From NCBI GenBank assembly GCA_002451555.1, contig DKCU01000017.1, positions 1 to 30,654 of the forward strand: a DNA stretch of 30,654 bases. Direction: 5' to 3'. Made by a program: the position numbers and the translations under genes. Source of the stretch: Candidatus Segatella albertsiae. Lineage in GTDB: Bacteria > Bacteroidota > Bacteroidia > Bacteroidales > Bacteroidaceae. Positions 9,101-14,467 of this stretch are shown here, one piece after another; position 1 is the first letter of the stretch; every line of letters begins with the position of its first letter. Under the pieces are notes generated by a model that saw only the letters and a list, made by a program, of their open reading frames with translations, ran no database searches and was not told where the DNA came from.

Positions 9101-9909
9101 CCCAACTGCCCTTCTTCTACAAGAAGATAAGTTCTGACTGCAGCGAACTGCTTTGCGCCGACATCTATGTCACAGGTTTGATTATCTACTATGCGGGACT
9201 CTTGACCAGAAAGCTCATCAAGCAAGTAAGAAACAGCTCGGAATGTAGATGGGCGGGAGAGAAGAAGCCGAAAGTGCTCATTACCTTCGCTGGAAAAGGT
9301 GCGAGAATCATGGAATGGCTAGGCATCGCCACCAACACAGACCTCGCCAACCAGTTCTACCAAGCCATGTTTATCAAAGGCTTGGGACAACAAGACGCAG
9401 GCTCCTTCATCTCGGCTCTGGAGATAGCCTTCCCTAAGACCATATCCGATGACGTGAAGTTTGAGGTATCCAAGGGACTGGCGATGGAATCGACTACCTT
9501 GATGCGCCCGAAAGACTGCCCACCTATCGAGGTCATCGGCGAGGAAGGGTTTACGATAGAAGACAAGCAAGGACAAACGTGGGCTTTGGATGCAGACAAC
9601 AGCATCACCGCCAACATGATGTCGTGCCTAGGCGACAAGTTCTATGGCAGTTCATCGGCAGGTCCAAGATTCCAAGACTTCCTCGGATTGTTCCAGCAAA
9701 TAGCACAACAATATTTCGGACTCAATCTGAATCCAAGCCAGTTGCAGGACGCGCTCCAACACATGGGATTGCTCAGTTTCATCAAGGAACGACCTGAGTT
9801 CTTGCATGCTCGCCGAGCAGAACAGTTCGACTTTGTATCGCCTATCCTCATACAGGAAGGACTCAAGTTCTACGAAGACTTCCTGCTGAAGAAGTTGGGG
9901 GAAGAATAA
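6148..9909 (+). CDS. Large actin/Hsp70-fold ATPase, SrfB-like
   Basis: In this 1253-residue protein the ATPase lies in the C-terminal half. Phosphate-1 motif is DFGSTNTS (574-581), phosphate-2 is CFDIGGSTSD (892-901), and a third glycine loop, TFAGKGARIMEW (about 1045-1057), is where an adenosine motif is expected. Together they define the actin/Hsp70/sugar-kinase superfamily. The roughly 570-residue N-terminal region has no motif I recognise and appears beta-rich toward its end. Overall size and order resemble SrfB, annotated as a putative virulence factor in enterobacteria and common in Bacteroidota; this assignment is from memory. A Glu-rich linker of three 7-residue repeats (about 827-847) interrupts the ATPase between the phosphate motifs. 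No signal peptide or membrane helix is visible, so it should be cytoplasmic. It is tightly linked to the tubulin-like gene, giving a paired tubulin-fold and actin-fold module. Confidence 0.82.
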   Translation: MNRPLVIKVKTASIPPSTVGEWQDLSGMIEQFTADIITPAIDQDSDISAQVSGIPTAYARANLFKSALQSYGKSKESIDLNMNAFYKMLSSEWRGFIACIALDYSRIKTEMVDLAYSDGKGLLDTANIYEPKGTFGNMLFHRKPLWCLKDTDADEQHRGVPSIEIVKYDGQVVGATSPESLLFTSCSYKVKETENRPWVDYKTGKFKDPMENGELDQTMTLQLYAYIDYLIEGINQDGKTGVNGLADYYYFLPPTLAPKYDNILNNLMTWRKEIATYAEKKNFKLETASVPPVTVFHTPFDRTFNYKDELYALDGVLYTSAQGQSVFCNPKELLLPDTAKIARLIIKGPYKNEPSQFPIYALAAEKKNEPGEKAYFALPLSPLGIQAFGKNIGALVEPVSSRANIPSRLTAIYDPDAEKDNLEVTLHLELNDGRTKEMKTTYTCGGEIDGRSLILWPNFISKKWHRYFLYSELPHNINLKDYPFQAVPFVGEDWENSEMTLHIEANRAVADNPYKYEIYESNRPFKGIKLNIPSGEESGYLLIKYTTTTECPSIAQDKLDVQDNDLKGTTIGVDFGSTNTSIAYLDPIDQQAKGIQFVNRRISLLRTGEDTDDRAANENHLLFFQSNPLLSNAIKSTLTLHDSRRVVKDINEAQEISKFEKEVKGGFPCFSLNLPLAPVAPTSRTIKLQTAECGLIEQTYNMKWDDDERNIAYKKAFLRSLLLQVYAELFVKDLFPRKLKWSYPSSMSESLLRSYNTIWSALPTVNPLNDIQQHKPVITDSLYQLKVSTFGYNLQAKTTFFSGNAFLTNEPVNFLTEAKEKDTGKGETILEKNETILEKNEMILEKDDDTKTFSFNPVKMVDENDFQSMTEACAVANYLNVKADDRDSLTVCFDIGGSTSDISALCQLNTPDGARLTMIKQNSIHFAAQLVGEATKHCPRFQRVLLSTCEEFGLKIQGLNLGANRYSPETASYYFEQMVDRLDASQLPFFYKKISSDCSELLCADIYVTGLIIYYAGLLTRKLIKQVRNSSECRWAGEKKPKVLITFAGKGARIMEWLGIATNTDLANQFYQAMFIKGLGQQDAGSFISALEIAFPKTISDDVKFEVSKGLAMESTTLMRPKDCPPIEVIGEEGFTIEDKQGQTWALDADNSITANMMSCLGDKFYGSSSAGPRFQDFLGLFQQIAQQYFGLNLNPSQLQDALQHMGLLSFIKERPEFLHARRAEQFDFVSPILIQEGLKFYEDFLLKKLGEE
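8626..8688 (+). repeat. Three 21-bp in-frame repeats inside the actin-like gene
   Basis: Units occupy 8626-8646, 8647-8667 and 8668-8688. The first two are identical (starting GAGACGATATTGGAG) and the third differs at a few bases. They encode ETILEKN, ETILEKN, EMILEKD, a charged helical linker between the two phosphate-binding motifs. Confidence 0.95.
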
Positions 9910-9947
9910 GAAGTTGGGAGAATATAAAGAAGTTGGAAGAATATAAA
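9891..9947 (+). repeat. Three 19-bp repeats running over the stop codon
   Basis: Units are 9891-9909, 9910-9928 and 9929-9947, all of the form GAAGTTGG(G/A)RGAATATAAA. The first unit contains the last six codons and the TAA stop of the actin-like gene. The other two extend into the gap. The 19-bp length is out of frame, so a loss or gain here alters only sequence after the stop. Confidence 0.9.
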
Positions 9948-9977
9948 GAACGAGATCTCAAACTGTGCGGTTGAAAC

Positions 9978-10060
9978 GGGCTGCAAGCCCAAAAGCACCA
10001 AGCCCAGGGCAACGCCCTGGGTAGATATTGGGGAATAAATGCGCCCTGTAAGGGCAAAAG
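9978..10060 (+). repeat. REP-like palindromic element, copy 1
   Basis: Three hairpins follow one another: GGGCT-gca-AGCCC (9978-9990), CCCAGGGC-aac-GCCCTGGG (10003-10021) and GCCCT-gta-AGGGC (10043-10055). The same ordered set recurs at 13183-13265 in the same orientation. Such GC-rich palindrome sets are scattered in Bacteroidota genomes; possible mobilisation by a REP-associated transposase is inference, and none is encoded here. The element sits 15 bp before the next start codon, so it could fold in the leader of that message. Confidence 0.85.
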
Positions 10061-10074
10061 CATAGAATTAGAAG

Positions 10075-11880
10075 ATGAACAAATCCTATATCATGGCTGT
10101 CTCCCGTGAAGCCATCAAGCTCTACGAGGGACACATAGAAGCCAACGGCTCTTACACCGTGCTTGCACATTCTGTCAAAGGCACGGTGGAGGAATCTTGT
10201 GCCCAAGAGGATGTCAAAGCTGATAAGCCTAACACCAGGATGGGCTTGATTTTCTCACCCTCATTCACCGATGAGGAAAAAGGGAATATCTTGGAAGATA
10301 TGAAACAGCGTGGATTCGCACAAATACAAGAATACTCCTTGTCTTCCTATATCTGTGACTATACCAAGGGACATTCCTACGTACTGGCTCTTCAGGCAGA
10401 GTCTGACAATCTCTACGTGGAATATGCCGATACACGCAAGAACCAAATCCTGGCATCGACCGTGCTGGAGGGAGCCGGCAAAGACCCTCGGATAGATGTA
10501 CTTTCAGAAGTCATCTGGAAGAAACTGGTGTCGGAGTCAAGTTACCTCAACAAGGAAGATGCCATGGGAGAAATCCAGGAGATAGCCAAGACTTTCCTGG
10601 ACTCAGGAAAATCCGAGTTGGACGGCAACATCTTCTTGGAAGGCGAGAACCATGACTTCTTTGTCAGAAGAAGAGATGCCAGCGTCGATAACTTGCAAGA
10701 ACATGGCAGCAGTTCTGTACTGGACAGCCTCAACGACTTCGCCAACCATGCTCCAATCAGCAGGTCGGAAACCATCTTGGTGATGACCGGAAGCCTGACC
10801 ACCAATGCTTACTTCCACGACTTGCTCAATGGTTTTGTCGCTGACATGAAGGACTTCGACAAGGAATGGGAACAAGCCTTCCTCTCTTCTATCATGAATG
10901 ACTTGATGGGTGTCGGCATCAACGGAAAAGACAGCAAGGACTATTCCATGGGCATCAACCGCCAAGTGGGAATCGACGGATTGCCACTCCAAGTGCTGGA
11001 GCCTATCCATCTAAGCGTAGAGGAGAACAAGGAGGAAGCCATCGTGTCATGGGGAAACCCGACAAACGGAACTGCAAGGGTCTATCTTTCCACTCGCCCG
11101 TTCCCACAGCATGAGAACGATGTCATCAAGGAAGCCAACAGTCTGGAATACACAGAGCTCACGACTTTAGGCAATAGTTATCGCCTAAAGAAAGACTTTT
11201 GTGGTGAACGCTTCTTCCTCCCCGTGACCATTGCCGATAACACAGGAGTGACAGGACAACAACTTGCCATCTCTTCCATCGTGCCTCCCCAAGGCATAAG
11301 AATCGACTCTACAGATGCAAACCATGTCAAGGTGATATGGATATGGGGCGATGTTCCATCCGTAAGAATCAAATGGAAGGATGAAAATGGTAACGAACAG
11401 TGGGAAGACATCGCCAACGATGGACAAGAGCCTGAGTTCGAGGTACCCCTCCCAAGCAAATCACGCAACTTCACCGTCACGATATCAGCCCTTTACCAAA
11501 AGAAAGACGGCTCTCTGCTAGAAAGCGAGGAGACAACACTCCCTGTAACCCTATCTGCCATCAAGGTCAATTTCGTCAGTGCCAAAAGTGAGGCCAGGTT
11601 CTTCCTGCACAAGGATGAATATACGCTTACCCTCCAGGCAGAAGGCGAACCACCATGCGACTTGTATGTATTGCTGGCGGAAGGAAAGATACCACTCGAC
11701 TTGACCAACTTCAAGTCGTATCTCACCATCCATCACGAAGACTTGGTGGATGGCATCGAGAAGAAGTATCCTCTCACCTACCATCGTCAACAAAAAGGGC
11801 AACCGCTCTTTTTCAGAATCATAGCCGCCGACCGAAACGCTCCTGTCAAGGTCGTGCCTGAAACCCAAAAAATAAAATAG
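10075..11880 (+). CDS. Degenerate actin/Hsp70-like region plus beta-sandwich repeats
   Basis: The N-terminal 150 residues of this 601-residue protein look like a worn Hsp70/actin nucleotide-binding part. A GHSYVLALQAESDNLYVEY segment stands where a phosphate-2 strand-loop-strand would be, but lacks the DxGG(G/S)T glycines. GAGKDPRIDVLSEVIWKKL (about 132-150) resembles the helix after that loop in Hsp70 proteins. Residues about 309-385, 404-485 and 493-580 form three beta-rich segments with alternating hydrophobics and WKxxxGNEQWEDI-like strands, consistent with fibronectin type III-like sandwiches. No signal peptide or transmembrane helix is visible. It follows the actin-like gene and ends 3 bp before the zinc-ribbon GTPase gene. 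I infer a non-catalytic partner or adaptor of the large ATPase; both domain calls rest on weak motifs. Confidence 0.6.
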   Translation: MNKSYIMAVSREAIKLYEGHIEANGSYTVLAHSVKGTVEESCAQEDVKADKPNTRMGLIFSPSFTDEEKGNILEDMKQRGFAQIQEYSLSSYICDYTKGHSYVLALQAESDNLYVEYADTRKNQILASTVLEGAGKDPRIDVLSEVIWKKLVSESSYLNKEDAMGEIQEIAKTFLDSGKSELDGNIFLEGENHDFFVRRRDASVDNLQEHGSSSVLDSLNDFANHAPISRSETILVMTGSLTTNAYFHDLLNGFVADMKDFDKEWEQAFLSSIMNDLMGVGINGKDSKDYSMGINRQVGIDGLPLQVLEPIHLSVEENKEEAIVSWGNPTNGTARVYLSTRPFPQHENDVIKEANSLEYTELTTLGNSYRLKKDFCGERFFLPVTIADNTGVTGQQLAISSIVPPQGIRIDSTDANHVKVIWIWGDVPSVRIKWKDENGNEQWEDIANDGQEPEFEVPLPSKSRNFTVTISALYQKKDGSLLESEETTLPVTLSAIKVNFVSAKSEARFFLHKDEYTLTLQAEGEPPCDLYVLLAEGKIPLDLTNFKSYLTIHHEDLVDGIEKKYPLTYHRQQKGQPLFFRIIAADRNAPVKVVPETQKIK

Positions 11881-11883
11881 AAT

Positions 11884-13071
11884 ATGCCAAAAATAGTTTG
11901 CCCATATTGCTTCGAGGAATTTAAGAGAAGCGATGTCATGTTTCGTTGTACCAACGATGACTGCGAGAGATTGTACGACCGCAGAATATCCGACTTCTGG
12001 GGACAAGAACGTATGTTGCTTCCCTTCATGGAGAACAAGTTAGGATGGCTTGCCAAGAAGTTGGACACCATGCCCGACTCCGCTTCCTGCCCAAGATGTG
12101 GCCACACCACCTATCGGGTCATCTGTCCCCACTGCCATAACGTCATTCCAAAGGAAATGGTGGAGAACAAAGGATACATCATCTCTATCATCGGAGCACG
12201 CAGCAGTGGCAAGACCAACTATATCACCGTGCTCATCGACCAACTCCGCAAGTATGGCAGCCAGCTCGGCAACTTGGGAGTATTGGCCTCCACGGTAGCC
12301 GACGAACGCAAGGACTGCACCCAGGTGAGGTACCAGACCGACTTCTATGACATTCTCTTCAAGCGAGGCATACTCCCTGCACAGACCAAGATCTCAGACC
12401 AGAAATCGAAGATACCACTCATCTACACCATCAGCCAGAAAGGAGTCAAGAACCCTCTCTACCTGGTGTTCTATGACACAGCAGGAGAGAACTTCAACGA
12501 CCCTAAGAACATCAGCAAGAACGTCAAGTTCCTCGACGAGAGCGATGCGGTCATCTTCCTCTTGGACACCTTCTCCATCCCTTATATCCACGACAAACTG
12601 AATATCCCGGGAGAGATAGAGTTGAAATATGACGTGATACTCAACAACATCATCGACCACTTCGCCAATGGCGACAAGAAGAAGAAAAGAGCCCACTTCA
12701 AGAAGCCGATGGCTTTCGCCTTCAGCAAGATAGATGCCCTCCTCGACCATAGCGAGGAATTGGCTACTACCGCAATTCCAGGTATGTCTATCAACCAAAA
12801 TAGTCCGTACTTAGAAGGCGGTGGCATTCAGATGGGCGACATCGAGACCGTGAGCGATGGCATCAAGAGTGCGCTATGCTCCTGGCATGAAGATGGATTT
12901 GTCAACAATGCCGAGAGCCATTATAAGAACCTGAAGTTCTTTGGCTTCTCTGCCTTGGGCAAAGACCCGGGGCAAGACAACCATATCTCCGACATCCATC
13001 CCTATCGTGTACTCGACCCTTTGGTTTGGATCTTGGACCAATTCAAATATCCTCTTCTGAAACAAAAGTAA
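11884..13071 (+). CDS. Zinc-ribbon P-loop GTPase
   Basis: This 395-residue cytoplasmic protein begins with two zinc-binding modules: Cys6/Cys9/Cys22/Cys27 and Cys69/Cys72/Cys81/Cys84. A P-loop GTPase domain follows, with Walker A GARSSGKT (104-111), the G3 motif DTAGE (198-202) and a G4-like SKID (281-284), where SKxD replaces the usual NKxD. The order fits TRAFAC-class GTPases, and the family seems close to the 'double-GTPase' group predicted by comparative genomics to work in bacterial conflict or signalling systems (from memory). It starts 3 bp after the previous stop, which suggests translational coupling. The membrane-bound protein at 14468-16675 carries the same zinc-ribbon-then-GTPase order, so the two may pair, as related GTPases often do. 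Confidence 0.85.
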   Translation: MPKIVCPYCFEEFKRSDVMFRCTNDDCERLYDRRISDFWGQERMLLPFMENKLGWLAKKLDTMPDSASCPRCGHTTYRVICPHCHNVIPKEMVENKGYIISIIGARSSGKTNYITVLIDQLRKYGSQLGNLGVLASTVADERKDCTQVRYQTDFYDILFKRGILPAQTKISDQKSKIPLIYTISQKGVKNPLYLVFYDTAGENFNDPKNISKNVKFLDESDAVIFLLDTFSIPYIHDKLNIPGEIELKYDVILNNIIDHFANGDKKKKRAHFKKPMAFAFSKIDALLDHSEELATTAIPGMSINQNSPYLEGGGIQMGDIETVSDGIKSALCSWHEDGFVNNAESHYKNLKFFGFSALGKDPGQDNHISDIHPYRVLDPLVWILDQFKYPLLKQK

Positions 13072-13088
13072 TCCTCAATATCGTAAAA

Positions 13089-13180
13089 GCGAACTCTACG
13101 GTATGGCAAATGCGGGCTCTACGGTACGATAAAAGCGGGCTCTACGGTATGGCAAATGCGGGCTCTGCAGTATGGCAAAA
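13089..13180 (+). repeat. Four 23-bp tandem units running into the REP-like element
   Basis: Units lie at 13089-13111, 13112-13134, 13135-13157 and 13158-13180, of the form GCG(GG/AA)CTCTACGGTATGGCAAA(T/A). A partial fifth unit, GCGGGCT, forms the first arm of the palindrome that starts at 13183. A decayed partial unit (ATCGTAAAA) precedes the array. The array fills the gap after the zinc-ribbon GTPase gene. Confidence 0.95.
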
Positions 13181-13182
13181 GC

Positions 13183-13265
13183 GGGCTGAAAGCCCAAAAG
13201 CCCCAAGCCCAGGGCAACGCCCTGGGTAGATATTGCAGAATGAATGCGCCCTGTAAGGGCAAAAG
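13183..13265 (+). repeat. REP-like palindromic element, copy 2
   Basis: Hairpins GGGCT-gaa-AGCCC (13183-13195), CCCAGGGC-aac-GCCCTGGG (13208-13226) and GCCCT-gta-AGGGC (13248-13260) repeat the order seen at 9978-10060. About nine in ten bases agree between the copies. Orientation is the same, 3.2 kb apart, each in an intergenic gap of the cluster and close before a start codon (ATG 13297). Confidence 0.85.
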
Positions 13266-13296
13266 CATTATATCTTCCAAACTTAAGAATAAGTAG

Positions 13297-14415
13297 ATGA
13301 AAACGATTCATTTTGAAGAAATCATAGAATGCTCCAACCAGCAATCGCTCTTGACAGGGCAAGCTGGCTTCGGCATCAGAACACTCACGGAAGGAATGGA
13401 CGAGCAACTTGTCCAAGATATCTGCGAGCAAATCGACTGTGCATACGAAGTTGACATCACTCACCAAGTGACAGCAGAAGATATCATCAAAGATGCCAAC
13501 GTAGTCAAGCACTATCCTCGCACCTTGAAATATATCTCCCTAAAAGACAGCAAGGGACAGACCAAGTACATCATCGCTTGTTCCACCTATGTCGGCATCG
13601 ACTACGGCTACTTCTGCGACCAAGAAACTGCGAGAAGAGCGGGCACCAACTACATCGCCGACATCTTGGTCTTCGACGAGAAGCCTTCCGCTGGATTATT
13701 TTACCAACTGGTATCCCAACAGACATTCTTGCCTATCGACAATACCTGTTCACCAGACAACCCCGAGCTCAAGGCTTTGCTCACGGGCGAACCTTCCTAT
13801 CTGAAACCCAGAAGCATCTCGCTGGAAGATGCAGACCTGAGCCATGTCTCTACGACATCTGGAGAAATGACCATCAACGAACCAATCGCCATCAACGAAC
13901 CGATTGCCATCAACGAGCAGACCGCCCTTCTTGCCATTGCCCTTCTCCAAGTCCATTGGAACGAGAAAAAGTCAGGAGAAAGGAGAAAACCACGAAACAT
14001 CGTGATACAGGCAGAGGAGTCGAAGACGCTCTCCATCCTCAAGGACTTGGCGATATTGCCGAACGAGTTGGTCGATGACAAGTACTTCCAGACCAACTAC
14101 TTGCAAGGTTACGGCATGCCCAACGGCTATCGCATGATATTCCTGAACGAGTTCAACCAACAAGAAGTCTATATTGACAACTATGTGTATGTCAACCTCA
14201 ATGCCAAAAGATTCAAGAATGTCGATGCAGACAACCTTTGGTTCTCGCTCCTCAAGGAAGCCGCCAAAGCCCATGATTGCCTAGGATTCCAGACACTCAT
14301 CGAATTCGCCTTGCACGACGACCTTTCGAGTGGTCAAGACATCGAGACAAAGTCTTCCGACAAGAAACAGACTGGTTTTTGGAGTTCCCTCTCCCGAAAG
14401 TTATTCCATAAATAA
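13297..14415 (+). CDS. GTPase-associated protein, GAP1-like
   Basis: This 372-residue protein has no signal peptide and no membrane helix. Its N-terminal half reads QAGFGIRTLTEGMD (22-35), then a TKYIIACSTYVGIDYGYFCD strand pair and ARRAGTNYIADILVF (about 112-126). A glycine-containing opening strand, a Y-G pair and a GR/GxNYxAH-like signature are what I recall for the N-terminal domain of 'GTPase-associated protein 1' found beside double-GTPase genes. The C-terminal part (about 205-372) is alpha/beta with no recognised motif. Its place between the two GTPase genes supports the call. A repeat-encoded INEPIA linker (about 193-208) joins the halves. The next gene reads in another frame and begins about 50 bp after this stop if its TTG start is used, or overlaps by 86 bp if a GTG at 14330 is used. 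Confidence 0.55.
   Translation: MKTIHFEEIIECSNQQSLLTGQAGFGIRTLTEGMDEQLVQDICEQIDCAYEVDITHQVTAEDIIKDANVVKHYPRTLKYISLKDSKGQTKYIIACSTYVGIDYGYFCDQETARRAGTNYIADILVFDEKPSAGLFYQLVSQQTFLPIDNTCSPDNPELKALLTGEPSYLKPRSISLEDADLSHVSTTSGEMTINEPIAINEPIAINEQTALLAIALLQVHWNEKKSGERRKPRNIVIQAEESKTLSILKDLAILPNELVDDKYFQTNYLQGYGMPNGYRMIFLNEFNQQEVYIDNYVYVNLNAKRFKNVDADNLWFSLLKEAAKAHDCLGFQTLIEFALHDDLSSGQDIETKSSDKKQTGFWSSLSRKLFHK
13873..13920 (+). repeat. 18-bp in-frame repeats encoding INEPIA
   Basis: Two full units (13873-13890 and 13891-13908, ATCAACGAACC then a variable A/G base, AT(C/T)GCC) and a 12-base partial third unit encode INEPIA-INEPIA-INEQ in a linker of the GAP1-like protein. Confidence 0.92.
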
Positions 14416-14467
14416 AACCATCAGACAAGATTTGAGACATTCCACAAACTTAAGATACACTACGAAT

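Noticed and set aside
13089..13180. Direct repeats considered as a CRISPR array.
   Set aside because: The 23-bp units are contiguous with no unique spacers and no cas genes are present.
13026..13229. A 67-residue open frame across the 23-bp array and REP-like element.
   Set aside because: Its sequence is produced by the repeats and it begins inside the GTPase gene; no family pattern or initiation signal supports it.
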